DNA of 37,492 nucleotides from Nonomuraea lactucae (GCF_003313395.1 NZ_QNFZ01001065.1:1-37492), one strand, 5' to 3'; shown: positions 22,252-30,179, counted from the first letter of the stretch. Notes: generated by a model not told the origin, from the letters alone. Numbers and translations: made by a program.

Positions 22252-22637
22252 TGCAGGGAGAGATCAAGAAGGGCGACCGGCTGAAGGTCACCATCCTCGA
22301 CTGCTACGCCGAGGCGGTTTCCACGACGTCGCGCGGCAGATTCCTTCACCTGGGCTTCTGGGATCAGGACGGCCGCCTGAACGTGGGCCCGCTCCCTCTG
22401 TCGTCCGACCACCTCAAGATCGAGGCTCTGACTCCGCACACCTGGCCGCCCTGCAGGGGCGATGTGTGGGAGGACGGGCACGGCGTGAAGTGGTTCGGCG
22501 TCTGTCCCATAGACGAGAACAAGGTGACCCTGTTCAGCGTCCGAGGCAGCTATCCCGCTAGCGGAGTCGACGAGCTGCTCCTGACAAATGGCCCGTGGCG
22601 GCTGGTCTACCGCGACGAAGCTGAACCGCCGTTCTGA
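22251..22637 (+). CDS. Unknown 128-residue protein
   Basis: A predicted beta-rich protein (GDRLKVTILDCYAEAVS, then FLHLGFWDQDGRLNVGPLP and later VKWFGVCPIDENKVTLFSV). The strand pattern suggests an OB-like or SH3-like barrel, which would suit a nucleic-acid role next to YqaJ, but this is a weak structural guess. The ATG shares a base with the previous stop, and its own TGA overlaps the YqaJ start. A short CCGCTAGCGG palindrome occurs inside (22556-22565). Confidence 0.55.
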   Translation: MQGEIKKGDRLKVTILDCYAEAVSTTSRGRFLHLGFWDQDGRLNVGPLPLSSDHLKIEALTPHTWPPCRGDVWEDGHGVKWFGVCPIDENKVTLFSVRGSYPASGVDELLLTNGPWRLVYRDEAEPPF

Positions 22638-23590
22638 TGACCACACTCACGACACCCACCGGCTGTTTCATCGGCCGGTGGGTCTCCGGAAGCCCCGAGT
22701 GGCACGCAGCGCGTCGGCACCGCATCGGCGGATCCGACGTCGCTGCGATAGTCGGCCTATCGAAGTGGCAGTCCAAGTACAGCCTGTGGTGCGAGAAGGC
22801 CGGGCTCATCGAGCCCGACCCGCAGACCGGCGACCAGACCCGCGGCCACATCCTGGAGCCCAGCGTGGCCAACTGGTTCGCGTACGAGCACCCGGAGTAC
22901 GAGGTCGTCGAGGCCGGGACGTACGTGCACGTCGACCCGGACCGGGATTGGCAGCTCTGCAACCCTGACCGGTTGCTCGTCCAGGACGGGCGTGTGGTCT
23001 GCGGGCTGGAGCTCAAGACCGACGCCGACGGCCGCGAGTGGGGTTCCTCGGGCACCGCAGAGATCCCGTTCTACTACCTCACTCAGGTCCGCTGGTATAT
23101 GGACGTGCTCGGCCTGCCCGAGTGGCGAGTCGCCGTGCTCATCGGCCGCGGCCTGGAGTTCCGCGAGTACATCATCCTCCCCGACGAGGCCGACGCCGAG
23201 TGGATGCGCAGGCAGGCCGAGGAATTTCAACTGTCGATCGCGTGGGACGAGATGCCGCCTGTGGACGGCCACAAGGCGACCGTCAAGGCCCTCCACAAGC
23301 GGCACCCGCTCATCGAGCCGAACACCATCTACGACATCTCCGACGAACAGGCCGCTCGATGGTTCCCCGTCCTCGCGAAGGAGAAGCAAGCAGCCGCCGC
23401 AGCGTCAGCGGCCAAGAAGGACGCGATGCAGGTCCGTGCCGAGCTGCTGGAGGCGATGGGCACCACCGCCCACGCCCGCTACGGCCGGATGAAGGTCGCA
23501 CGCCGCCAGTCCAAGCAGGGCGGCGCCCCGCACCTGGTCGTCGAAACCGACCTTCCCACGTTTCCCGAGCTGCAAGGAGCCGCAGCATGA
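22637..23590 (+). CDS. YqaJ-family phage recombination exonuclease
   Basis: A 317-residue nuclease. EWHAARRHRIGGSDVAAIVG (residues 21-40) is the standard YqaJ N-terminus. The catalytic PD-(D/E)xK core shows Glu74 in HILEPS, Asp111 in NPDRLL and ELK (Glu125, Lys127). The C-terminal third is helical and Ala/Lys-rich, then ends FPELQGAAA. YqaJ enzymes resemble lambda exonuclease and resect double-stranded ends to give single strands for the annealing protein. Here the annealing partner RecT follows with a four-base overlap (ATGA). The pair would support recombination-dependent replication or repair of the element. Confidence 0.9.
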   Translation: MTTLTTPTGCFIGRWVSGSPEWHAARRHRIGGSDVAAIVGLSKWQSKYSLWCEKAGLIEPDPQTGDQTRGHILEPSVANWFAYEHPEYEVVEAGTYVHVDPDRDWQLCNPDRLLVQDGRVVCGLELKTDADGREWGSSGTAEIPFYYLTQVRWYMDVLGLPEWRVAVLIGRGLEFREYIILPDEADAEWMRRQAEEFQLSIAWDEMPPVDGHKATVKALHKRHPLIEPNTIYDISDEQAARWFPVLAKEKQAAAAASAAKKDAMQVRAELLEAMGTTAHARYGRMKVARRQSKQGGAPHLVVETDLPTFPELQGAAA

Positions 23591-25062
23591 CGTCAACTAC
23601 CCCCAACCTGCCCGCCATCGCGACCTGGCCGGTTCCCGACCGCGTCCGCTACTCCGAGGAACTGGCCAAGGCGGGACTTCTGCCGGACGCCTACCGGCGC
23701 CAGCCGTCGAACGTCCTGTACGCGATCGAGTGGGGCATCGCGCTCAACATCGAGCCGATGGTCGCCATCGTCGAGGTCCATGTCATCAAGGGCAAGCCGA
23801 CCGCATCGGCGGGCCTGATGTCGGCACTGGTGCGCCGTGCCGGTCACAAGCTGCGCACGTGGGTGGACCACGACGAGCAGGGCAACCCCGTCAAGGCCGT
23901 CACCACAATCATCCGTGCCGACGACTCCGACTTCGAGTTCCGCTCCGAATGGACCATGCAGCGGGCTGCCCGGGCCGGGCTGGTCAAGCAGAACGAGAAC
24001 TACGGCAAGTACACCGAGCAGATGCTGAAGGCGCGCAGCGTGGGCGAGTGCGCCCGGGACGCGTGCAAGGAAGCGCTGCTCGGCTTCACGTACGTGCCCG
24101 AGGAGCTCGGCGCGCAGATGAACGAGGACGGCTCGTACGTCGTCACCGGCGCCACGGTGCAGGCGGGCGCGTCAGTCCGGGAGGCCGCCGCGGCTGCCCA
24201 GGAGGCGGCCGGCGTGGTCATGGCCAACAGCAAGAAGCTGAAGGACCTGGCCGACCTGATGGACGCCAAGGGCGTGAAGGACAAGCTCGGCTACATCAGG
24301 GAAATGTTCCCCGACCACGAGTTCAACTCGGCCCACGACCTCACCGCCGCGCAGGCTGACCAGGTGATCAATGCCCTCAACCGGGGCGTGAACCTGCCCG
24401 CCCAGCAGGACGCCCCCGACGAGGCGCAGAACAACAGCGCGCCCGCCAGCGAACCGGCCGCCCCGGCCCCAGCCGGCGAGCAGTCCGCGGCCGTCGACAA
24501 GGAGGATCCGGTCGAGGCCGACATCGTCGAGGACGAGCCCGCCGACCCCAAGGACCTGCGCGACCTCGGCATCCTCATGATGGAGCTAGGGATCACCCCG
24601 CACACCGGAAGGGGCTCCACGAAGCTGAATGACGAGGCCCGGTTCGCCTGGCTGTCGAAGTTCCTGGGTGTCAAAGTCGAGGGCTCGACGAAGAACCTGA
24701 CTCGCGACCAGGCGCAGCGTGCCCTCGCCGAGCTGAAGCGGCTCCAGGTCGAACGGGCTAAGCGGCGGTCCGGCCTGTACAAGCTGATCAACGAGTCGTT
24801 CAACCGGCTCGGCATCACCAACGCCGAGGACCGCTTCCGTGACATCTCGGACCTGCTCGGCCGGACGGTCATGAAGGCGGACGACCTCGCGTTCGACGAG
24901 GTGGAGACGGTGTCCGATCTGCTGGAGCAGGCGCTTGACACCGAGACGCCCCGGCCGACCTGGGACACGATGATCGACGCCGCCAAGAAGGCGAACCAGG
25001 CTCAGACGAAGGGCCAGGCGGACCAGGCGGGCCAGGTAGAGCAGCAGAGCGGCGGCTTCTGA
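23587..25062 (+). CDS. recT: RecT-family single-strand annealing protein with long C-terminal extension
   Basis: A 491-residue protein. Residues about 15-200 match RecT annealing proteins: EELAKAGLLPDAYRRQPSNV, IEPMVAIVEVHVIKGKPTAS, AGLMSALVRRAGHKL, then YTEQMLKARSVGECARDACK. A Pro/Ala/Glu-rich linker (about 280-320) leads to an extra helical region to residue 491 (LRDLGILMMELGITPHTGRG, later ERFRDISDLLGRTV in altered form). Typical RecT is about 270-330 residues, so the extension is notable; it may bind partners at forks. It acts with the YqaJ exonuclease directly upstream. Start ATG 23587 overlaps the yqaJ stop. Confidence 0.88.
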   Translation: MTSTTPNLPAIATWPVPDRVRYSEELAKAGLLPDAYRRQPSNVLYAIEWGIALNIEPMVAIVEVHVIKGKPTASAGLMSALVRRAGHKLRTWVDHDEQGNPVKAVTTIIRADDSDFEFRSEWTMQRAARAGLVKQNENYGKYTEQMLKARSVGECARDACKEALLGFTYVPEELGAQMNEDGSYVVTGATVQAGASVREAAAAAQEAAGVVMANSKKLKDLADLMDAKGVKDKLGYIREMFPDHEFNSAHDLTAAQADQVINALNRGVNLPAQQDAPDEAQNNSAPASEPAAPAPAGEQSAAVDKEDPVEADIVEDEPADPKDLRDLGILMMELGITPHTGRGSTKLNDEARFAWLSKFLGVKVEGSTKNLTRDQAQRALAELKRLQVERAKRRSGLYKLINESFNRLGITNAEDRFRDISDLLGRTVMKADDLAFDEVETVSDLLEQALDTETPRPTWDTMIDAAKKANQAQTKGQADQAGQVEQQSGGF

Positions 25063-25292
25063 TGGCCTCCACGGAGATCGCCATCCGCCACGTGGTGACG
25101 TTCCGGGAACCGACCTTCTGCGACCGAATCGAGGTACCGCTCGTACGGCCGTTGCCGAAGAACACCCTCGACCCGCGCTACGTGACCTGCTGGGACCACC
25201 GGACCGCGGGCGACTGCCGCGAGGCCGAACTGGCCGAGGACATCCACGAGCTTCGGTGGGAGCGGGACCACATGCTTCGCGTAATGCGCTAG
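25062..25292 (+). CDS. Small Cys-containing protein, probably truncated
   Basis: A 76-residue product starting with the ATG that shares one base with the recT stop. It contains EPTFCDRIEVPL and YVTCWDHRTAGDCREAELAE, a spaced Cys/His set suggesting metal binding. After its TAG at 25290 the same frame stays open for 53 codons with almost every third base G or C, and adds further cysteines (CKRTGC). The intact protein was probably about 130 residues, with Trp (TGG) where TAG now stands. No family is recognised. Confidence 0.55.
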   Translation: MASTEIAIRHVVTFREPTFCDRIEVPLVRPLPKNTLDPRYVTCWDHRTAGDCREAELAEDIHELRWERDHMLRVMR

Positions 25293-25454
25293 GAGCTGGC
25301 CGGACACGCGACCCACGCCTGGACCGAGGACAACCAGACCGACGAGGTTGCCGCGTGCAAGCGCACCGGCTGCCGGATGGTCCGCCGCATGGACCTCTAC
25401 TCCATCGGCGGCCACGCCGTCGTCCAGCGCGCCGAGCGCGGCTACACCCGATAA
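25293..25454 (+). other. In-frame coding-like extension after a TAG
   Basis: Fifty-three codons in frame with 25062, ending at a TAA at 25452, give ELAGHATHAWTEDNQTDEVA and MVRRMDLYSIGGHAVVQRAE. Codon bias equals that of flanking genes and no separate start or ribosome site is visible. This looks like the severed C-terminus of the upstream gene, or a readthrough extension. Confidence 0.5.
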
Positions 25455-25459
25455 CCCCT

Positions 25460-25501
25460 GTCCGGGCGTCTGCTGCCAGCGCGAGGACCGGGCGCCCGGA
25501 C
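25460..25501 (+). terminator. Hairpin between operon segments
   Basis: GTCCGGGCG (25460-25468) pairs with CGCCCGGAC (25493-25501) over 9 bp around a 24-nt loop, followed by a pyrimidine-rich tract. It lies in the only sizeable gap in the 20.7-28.1 kb operon. Confidence 0.45.
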
Positions 25502-25542
25502 GGTTCCAACTTCTCAACCCCTTCCGCAAGGACTCATTCTTC

Positions 25543-25935
25543 ATGACCAGCGACAACATCAGCCCTGCCGACCCGCTCGGGGTCGAACCGGCAATCACCG
25601 ACGACACGATCAAGATGCTCACGGAGAAGCGGGACGAACTGCACGTCCGCATGGAGCAGGTGCGCATCGCCGCCGACCAGGAAATCGCCATGCTGAAGGA
25701 CAGGGCGCGGCAGCTCGACTGGTTGATCCGCGTCGGCGAGCAGCGCCGCGTCCCCGGCCAGTCCGGGCCGGAGCAGATCATGTGCGGCTGCGGCCGCGTA
25801 GCGGTCTGGATGACGGGTTTCGGCTACTACCACGAAGTGAACGGCGAGCAGGTCCCGGCCGGTGACGCCTGCAAAGCCGACCCTCGTCCCATCCTCGCCA
25901 CGCCGGCCCGGCTGGAAGACGCCCCGGCCGCATGA
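25543..25935 (+). CDS. Coiled-coil protein with C-terminal Cys site
   Basis: A 130-residue protein from an ATG with AAGGAC upstream; the longer frame from 25348 overlaps the previous coding-like extension. Residues about 25-75 form a heptad-like helix (EKRDELHVRMEQVRIAADQE, IAMLKDRARQLDWLI). Near residue 86 is IMCGCGRVAVWM, and a later Cys lies in GDACKADP, so a small metal site is possible. No family is recognised. Its TGA overlaps the ATG of the next gene. Confidence 0.6.
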   Translation: MTSDNISPADPLGVEPAITDDTIKMLTEKRDELHVRMEQVRIAADQEIAMLKDRARQLDWLIRVGEQRRVPGQSGPEQIMCGCGRVAVWMTGFGYYHEVNGEQVPAGDACKADPRPILATPARLEDAPAA

Positions 25936-26210
25936 ACAGCAAGCTCATGCTGGCCGTGAACGCGGACGGCAGCGCCGACCTGACCGTGATCGACTACAAC
26001 GCGTGGCCCGGCCCGTACTGGTACGTCGTCGTGGACGACACACCCGCCTGCCCGGACCGGCCGTTGCCGCTGCCGTACGCGATACACCAGTTTCAGCGCT
26101 ACGCCCAGGAGGCGATCGACGGCAAGACCGGCGAGGTCGTCGAGATAGCCCAGTGCACCGAAGAGGACCTGCGCTGGGCCGGAGTCCCTGTGTCAGGAGG
26201 CGACGAATGA
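25932..26210 (+). CDS. Unknown 92-residue protein
   Basis: An acidic, aromatic-rich protein (NADGSADLTVIDYNAWPGPY, WYVVVDDTPACP) with no recognised family. It is coupled on both sides by ATGA overlaps, and codon bias is strong. It belongs to a run of short overlapping genes (25543-27146) typical of actinophage early regions. Confidence 0.6.
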   Translation: MNSKLMLAVNADGSADLTVIDYNAWPGPYWYVVVDDTPACPDRPLPLPYAIHQFQRYAQEAIDGKTGEVVEIAQCTEEDLRWAGVPVSGGDE

Positions 26211-26470
26211 GCCGCTACAACGACGACACGGGCCTGTGGGACTGCGGCATCCTCGTCATCGCCGCTGCCTCACCTACGGGGACGGCCAGGACAGTGGCGG
26301 CGGCGTTCGCGGCGGCCGATGAGACGATCGACGAGCTCGCCGCCGCGCTGGGCCGCAAGCCGTCGAACGTCCAGCCTCCGAAGGACTGGCTCATGGACTG
26401 GAACGACGACGAGGGTCCCACCTTCGACGACGTCCTGGCCACGCCCGAAGCCAGCGAGGCCGTTCAGTGA
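26207..26470 (+). CDS. Unknown 87-residue protein
   Basis: It starts at the ATG in an ATGA overlap. It combines an Ala-rich helix (TARTVAAAFAAADETIDELA) with an acidic Trp-containing tail (WLMDWNDDEGPTFDDVLATP). No family is recognised. Its TGA overlaps the GTG of the next gene. Confidence 0.6.
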   Translation: MSRYNDDTGLWDCGILVIAAASPTGTARTVAAAFAAADETIDELAAALGRKPSNVQPPKDWLMDWNDDEGPTFDDVLATPEASEAVQ

Positions 26471-26880
26471 AGATCCGTCCCATATGGCAGAAGGCATTCG
26501 GCCTTGGCCTCGTCGCCGGTCTGGCCGTGTTGTCATTCGTCAACGCGGGCGTGTTCTCGTTCATCACGGCGCTCGTGGCATGGATCATTGGCGCGCTGCT
26601 GGGGGTGGTCGTCGGCGCCGAGGGCGGCCGCCGTGACAACGCCAGGCGAATCGAGATGCTGGAGCAGCAGTACGAGCACGCCCTACAGACCGCGCGCACA
26701 GCTGTACACGGGCACACCGAGATTGCGGGGCGGCTGTATCGCGCGGAGGAGGACCTGCGCGCGGCACACGCCGATCAGGCGCGACTCCGCGCACAGCTCG
26801 ACGAGCTCGACCAGCCCGACGAGTTGTCCGAACTGGTCGAACTGGACCAGCCAGCGGCGGAGGCTCAGCCGCAGCCGTGA
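26467..26880 (+). CDS. Membrane-anchored coiled-coil protein
   Basis: A 137-residue protein from a GTG. Two closely spaced hydrophobic segments lie at the N-terminus (AFGLGLVAGLAVLSFVNAG and FSFITALVAWIIGALLGVVV), then a long charged helix (IEMLEQQYEHALQTARTAVH, EEDLRAAHADQARLRAQLDE) and an acidic Pro-rich tail. A membrane-tethered scaffold is possible; the size and topology also resemble holin-like proteins, but there is no lysis gene nearby. It overlaps both neighbours. Confidence 0.65.
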   Translation: MKIRPIWQKAFGLGLVAGLAVLSFVNAGVFSFITALVAWIIGALLGVVVGAEGGRRDNARRIEMLEQQYEHALQTARTAVHGHTEIAGRLYRAEEDLRAAHADQARLRAQLDELDQPDELSELVELDQPAAEAQPQP

Positions 26881-27146
26881 TCGACATGATCAGCAAGGTC
26901 GCAGACGTGGTCTGGGACGTCCTGGCCGTGGTCGGCGCCCTGACGGTGCTGGCCGCGGCCGGGGTGTCCTGGTTCGCCTGGTCCTCCCATCGGAAGGACC
27001 AGCGCCGCGCCAGGGCCCGCCGCGATGAGCAGGCATGGACGCACACACCGGACGCTGTCCGCGGCCCTGCTGGTCTGCCGCTCTGGCTGGACTTCGTACG
27101 CGACCACAACCTGCACAAGATCGATATACCGAAGGATTGGAAATGA
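26877..27146 (+). CDS. Single-pass membrane protein
   Basis: An 89-residue protein from a GTG in a GTGA overlap. One hydrophobic segment (VVWDVLAVVGALTVLAAAGV) is followed by a strongly basic stretch (SSHRKDQRRARARRDEQ) that would lie in the cytoplasm. No family is recognised. Its TGA overlaps the start of the RuvC-like gene. Confidence 0.6.
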   Translation: MIDMISKVADVVWDVLAVVGALTVLAAAGVSWFAWSSHRKDQRRARARRDEQAWTHTPDAVRGPAGLPLWLDFVRDHNLHKIDIPKDWK

Positions 27147-27694
27147 CGGCCCCCCGTGTCGCAGGCTGCGACATATCTCTGACAAGCACTGGCCTAGCCT
27201 TCAACACCGGCTGGTGCGCCACGGCCGGGCGCGGCAGCATCACAACGCTGCCGATCGGCGAGCGCACCACCGCGATACGTGAGGCTGCCGACAAGATCCT
27301 GCTCCACCTCGACACCGCCGACCTGGTGCTCGTCGAGAAGTTCGTGCTCGCCCGGGGCAAGGCTGGCGCGGGTGGCGCAGGAGAGCGGGCCCACCTGTAC
27401 TACCTCGTCGTAGATGCGCTGATCCACCGGATTGGCATCCCGGTGGTGGAGGTTCCGCAGTCCACGCTGAAGATGTACGCGACTGGGCGTGGCAACGCCC
27501 CAAAAGATGAGGTGAAGGACGCGGTGGCACGGCGTCTGCCCATTTTCGTGACCAGGGGCGTCAGCGACATGTGCGACGCAGCCATGCTGGCGGCGATGGG
27601 CGCCGACCACCTCGGCCACCCGCTCGCCACCATGCCGGCGGCGCATCGCAAGGCTCTGGACACAGTGACCTGGCCGGGGGCCGTGGCAGCATGA
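27143..27694 (+). CDS. RuvC-like Holliday-junction resolvase
   Basis: A 183-residue protein with the RNase H-like fold of RuvC. The first strand carries the catalytic Asp10 in GCDISLTSTGLAF, the second acid is Glu65 in LVLVEKF, and the C-terminal acids are Asp142 and Asp145 in SDMCDAAMLAAMG. A Gly-rich loop (ARGKAGAGGAGERAH) replaces the usual GxxxA region before the helix. Length matches bacterial RuvC (about 170-180). Such phage enzymes resolve branched recombination intermediates, which fits the YqaJ and RecT genes 2 kb upstream. It overlaps both neighbours by four bases. Confidence 0.85.
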   Translation: MTAPRVAGCDISLTSTGLAFNTGWCATAGRGSITTLPIGERTTAIREAADKILLHLDTADLVLVEKFVLARGKAGAGGAGERAHLYYLVVDALIHRIGIPVVEVPQSTLKMYATGRGNAPKDEVKDAVARRLPIFVTRGVSDMCDAAMLAAMGADHLGHPLATMPAAHRKALDTVTWPGAVAA

Positions 27695-27870
27695 CGCCCC
27701 TATTGGCCCTGCGTGCCGTCTTGGCAGTGATCGTCGCCTCTTCGTGGCATACCTACCTCGACCACAAGCCGATCGGTGTGATCGTCTTCATCGTCGGCAT
27801 GATCCTCTTCTTGCTCGTCCCGTACTACCGGCTCATGGGCGTCACCCGCGACGACGATCCCGAGGGCTGA
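27691..27870 (+). CDS. Small membrane protein
   Basis: A 59-residue protein from an ATG within an ATGA overlap. Two hydrophobic segments (LLALRAVLAVIVASSWHTYL and IGVIVFIVGMILFLLVPYYR) are separated by DHKP. A charged tail follows (TRDDDPEG). No family is recognised. The next ATG shares one base with its TGA. Confidence 0.6.
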   Translation: MTPLLALRAVLAVIVASSWHTYLDHKPIGVIVFIVGMILFLLVPYYRLMGVTRDDDPEG

Positions 27871-28010
27871 TGGACCAGCCCAACCTCGACGACGAGCTCG
27901 GCGAACCCGTGGTCGTGGACGGCGAGGTCGTCGGCTACCAACTCCCACTCCCTGAACCCAAGAAACCACCACGTGAACACACCCGCCCAGGCACACGACA
28001 CAAAGCGTAA
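27870..28010 (+). CDS. Very small acidic protein
   Basis: A 46-residue acidic, Pro-rich protein (LDDELGEPVVVDGEVVGYQL). Its TAA lies within dispersed palindrome copy 6, and a GTG in another frame (27973) opens the next possible gene before it ends. No family is recognised. The coding call rests on codon bias and the coupled start. Confidence 0.5.
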   Translation: MDQPNLDDELGEPVVVDGEVVGYQLPLPEPKKPPREHTRPGTRHKA

Positions 28011-28167
28011 GCGGAACCGCAAACGATCTAAGTCGCTAGCGCGACGGACCGCGATCTGGTCCCTCGACGGCGCCACGCTGCTGGCCGTCGTCGAGGGACC
28101 GGTCACCCCCGAAGACATGGCCGCCGCGCGGATGCTCGCCCTCCGCGCCACCCAGAGCACGACCTGA
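27973..28167 (+). CDS. Small basic protein overlapping palindrome copy 6
   Basis: A 64-residue protein from a GTG, overlapping the previous gene by 38 bp. The N-terminus is very basic (KRKRNRKRSKSLARR, partly encoded by the palindrome) and the rest is a short alpha/beta piece (WSLDGATLLAVVEGPVTP). No ribosome site is obvious, so the start is uncertain; a start within or after the palindrome is possible. No family is recognised. Confidence 0.5.
   Translation: MNTPAQAHDTKRKRNRKRSKSLARRTAIWSLDGATLLAVVEGPVTPEDMAAARMLALRATQSTT
28006..28025 (+). repeat. Dispersed palindrome, copy 6
   Basis: CGTAAGCGGAACCGCAAACG matches the consensus at 17 of 20 positions, with two mismatched inner pairs. It contains the TAA of the 27870 gene, as the stop of the 2606 gene falls in a degenerate copy. 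Confidence 0.6.
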
Positions 28168-28182
28168 CCAGCAGGAGGACCC

Positions 28183-28500
28183 ATGTCCGTCACCGCAGCC
28201 GACGTCATCGGCGAGGTGCTCGACCGAGGCGGGAGCCCGGCCGATGTGCTGGCCGCGCTCGCCCACGCCGGTATGCCTGTCCTCGAACCACTGGACGAGC
28301 TGGAGCCTGGGTGGCTCCCGACCACCCGGTATGGCCTGCAACTGGTGCGGCACGCCGCCCGCCTCACCGCCGAGGGCCAGACCTGCGAGGAGATCGCGGC
28401 CGAGCTGAACAAGAGCACGCGATCGGTGCAGCGCTACCTCGCCGCCGCGGTGCACTACGGGCTGCTCTACGCCCAGCGCCGGCAGAGGAGTCGCTGGTGA
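28183..28500 (+). CDS. Small helix-turn-helix protein
   Basis: A 105-residue protein with an excellent AGGAGG site five bases before the ATG. Residues about 55-95 form a helix-turn-helix (LVRHAARLTAEGQTCEEIAA, then ELNKSTRSVQRYLAAAV) resembling sigma-70 region 4 or LuxR-like domains. The N-terminal half is helical (VIGEVLDRGGSPADVLAALA). It may regulate the late part of the operon. Its TGA overlaps the next GTG. Confidence 0.7.
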   Translation: MSVTAADVIGEVLDRGGSPADVLAALAHAGMPVLEPLDELEPGWLPTTRYGLQLVRHAARLTAEGQTCEEIAAELNKSTRSVQRYLAAAVHYGLLYAQRRQRSRW

Positions 28501-28793
28501 ACGCCGCGGCGCAGCGGCGCGCGATCGCGGAGGCCGTGGCGGAGCTCGCGCGCCGTGTGTACGAGCGGGACCAGCTCCCGCCCGAGGAGCGGTCGGACCC
28601 ACGCGCGTTCGCCGCAGAAGTCGTCACGGGCATGCACGGCCACGGCTGGCGGCTCACCAACGCCAGACGACGAAGCTCGTGGATCTCCACGCCCATCCGC
28701 GACAACACCGCCACCACGGCGCGTGGCGCCGCGATGGCCCGCCAGTTACTCGAGCGCGGCCCCAACAACATCAACGAGGAGGAAGGCACATGA
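28497..28793 (+). CDS. Unknown 98-residue protein
   Basis: A helical, basic protein from a GTG in a GTGA overlap (RRAIAEAVAELARRVYERDQ, then GHGWRLTNARRRSSWISTPI). No family is recognised. The end of the gene contains the AGGAGGAAGG ribosome site of the next gene, and the two overlap by four bases. Confidence 0.6.
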   Translation: MNAAAQRRAIAEAVAELARRVYERDQLPPEERSDPRAFAAEVVTGMHGHGWRLTNARRRSSWISTPIRDNTATTARGAAMARQLLERGPNNINEEEGT

Positions 28794-29179
28794 TCGACGA
28801 CAAGGTGCCATTCGACCAGCACGGCAGCCTCGTCCGCGACCCCGGCCGGGTGACCGACGACACCGAAATCCACTGGGACTACCCAAAGCCGTTCGAAGCG
28901 CGGCTGCGCCTGGTCAAGACCAAGACCGCCATCGGCTACGGCAAGTACGTCACATGGGGCGAGGTCCACGGGATCCGCCGATTCCCCATGGCGATCGAGG
29001 ACCTGATGCCGGTCGTGCGCGGCACGCTCATCGACCACGGCGTGGTCGAAGCCTTCTGGATGCCGAAGATGCGGCGCGGCCGGCGCGGCGACGAGTACGG
29101 CATCGCCCTGCTGCCCAAGAAGCGGTTCCTGGAGCAGGAAGAACACCCGGAGGAAACCCCCGACGATGATGACGTTTGA
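28790..29179 (+). CDS. Unknown 129-residue protein
   Basis: The ATG at 28790 follows a strong GAGGAGGAAGG. The protein has KTKTAIGYGKYVTWGEVHGI and MAIEDLMPVVRGTLIDHGVV, a mixed alpha/beta pattern, and ends in EETPDDDDV. No family is recognised. It overlaps the next gene by 14 bp. Codon bias is strong. Confidence 0.6.
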   Translation: MIDDKVPFDQHGSLVRDPGRVTDDTEIHWDYPKPFEARLRLVKTKTAIGYGKYVTWGEVHGIRRFPMAIEDLMPVVRGTLIDHGVVEAFWMPKMRRGRRGDEYGIALLPKKRFLEQEEHPEETPDDDDV

Positions 29180-29444
29180 GGAGACCGTGATCTACAACGC
29201 GGTTGGGCCGTCGCTGGCGAAGACCAGCGACTGGCTGAGGTTCACAGCCCGACGCAACTTCGCCCGGGACGTCCTGGCGGCGCTGAAGGCCAGCAATCTG
29301 CTGGTCATTCCCGCGCCCGCGGTGGCCAGAGTGCGCGCCGACGAGCGCGAAAGCGCGATTGCGATCGTCCTCGACGCGCTGGCCACGCCCGGTGCCGAGC
29401 TCACCTCCGACGTTCAGACCCTGGTCGACCGTATCCGGGAATGA
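29166..29444 (+). CDS. Unknown 92-residue helical protein
   Basis: Two adjacent ATG codons (29166 and 29169) could start it. The protein is helical with Arg and Ala (FTARRNFARDVLAALKASNL, ARVRADERESAIAIVLDALA). It looks like a compact helical domain. No family is recognised. It overlaps the previous gene and lies seven bases before the next start. Confidence 0.55.
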   Translation: MMTFEETVIYNAVGPSLAKTSDWLRFTARRNFARDVLAALKASNLLVIPAPAVARVRADERESAIAIVLDALATPGAELTSDVQTLVDRIRE

Positions 29445-29450
29445 TCACTC

Positions 29451-29744
29451 GTGACCGCCCCTCAACTGCTCAAGCGAGCCTCCATCCGCCTGCTCGTCCG
29501 CGTCGTAGCCGAGGACCAGGGCGGCGGCGTGCTGTTCCGGCCGACCGGGCGCGGCCGCCTCGCGCTTGACGGTGCAGACTACGCCGTCGCACGTGAGACG
29601 TTCCGCGTGCCGTCCCAGCATGGCCTACTCGACGTAGAGCACCCAGAGCCCGGCGTGTTGAAGGTGCAGCTCACCCAGGCCGGACACGACTACCTCGACC
29701 GATACGAGGCCCGCCGCCCGGCCACGCGGAAGGTGGCGAGCTGA
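29451..29744 (+). CDS. Unknown 97-residue protein
   Basis: From a GTG, the protein begins LLKRASIRLLVRVVAEDQGG and contains LKVQLTQAGHDYLDRYEARR near the C-terminus, which resembles the recognition-helix and wing area of small winged-helix proteins (a final TxxGxxYL pattern). A DNA-binding role is possible but not firm. Its TGA shares one base with the next ATG. Confidence 0.55.
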   Translation: MTAPQLLKRASIRLLVRVVAEDQGGGVLFRPTGRGRLALDGADYAVARETFRVPSQHGLLDVEHPEPGVLKVQLTQAGHDYLDRYEARRPATRKVAS

Positions 29745-30092
29745 TGGGCCGGGGTCACCCCTACGACCCAGGAGACGGGTTCAGGCTCGTTGAGGACAAG
29801 GGTGGACCCTACCGGCCGCAGCGTGTGGCTGCGGCGATGGCGAAGGCGACGACCCTGTCTGCGCAGTCACCCGCAAAGCGGAATCCGCGCCTTGCGGAGA
29901 GCCGGTCGCGATCGTGCTCGTCCAGCTCACCTCGTACCAGCTCGGCCGCTCCGGCGGCACGGTCGGCGTGCCGTTACCTCGACGAAGGTCAGGCGGCGGC
30001 GCGAGGCCGCAACCGAGCAGGCGATGCGCAAGCTGGCCCGCTTCTTCAACGGCAGCATGGAAGATACCCGGGGACCGAGCAGCAGCCGATAA
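29744..30092 (+). pseudogene. Gene broken by two apparent frameshifts
   Basis: The ATG frame begins naturally (GHPYDPGDGFRLVEDKG) and then becomes Ser/Arg/Ala-rich. Two successive -1 frames continue a plausible protein: first GWTLPAACGCGDGEGDDPVC, then AIVLVQLTSYQLGRSGGTVG; from about 29968, VTSTKVRRRREAATEQAMRK and FFNGSMEDTRGP to a TAA at 30090. One extra G at about 29802 and another at about 29968 would restore one protein of about 115 residues with Cys motifs. No family is recognised. The nominal frame to 30172 is probably not real. Confidence 0.45.
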
Positions 30093-30179
30093 CGCTCACC
30101 GAGTGGCGGGGCGCATGCGGACTACTCTCTTGGAGAGGGCCCTATCCTGGGGTGATCCTTTCCCAAACATAGGATCTGA

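Noticed and set aside
22556-22565. CCGCTAGCGG as another copy of the dispersed palindrome
   Set aside because: It is a short palindrome in the middle of a coding region and lacks the central GGTACC and the flanking arms.
23038-25062. A single 674-residue gene from the long open frame including recT
   Set aside because: The first 183 codons are a shadow of the YqaJ gene in another frame; the RecT start at 23587 has homologous sequence and the usual ATGA overlap.
2606-25454. A reassigned stop codon as the cause of the in-frame stops
   Set aside because: All three stop codons appear as internal stops and all three also end genes normally, so no single reassignment explains the pattern.
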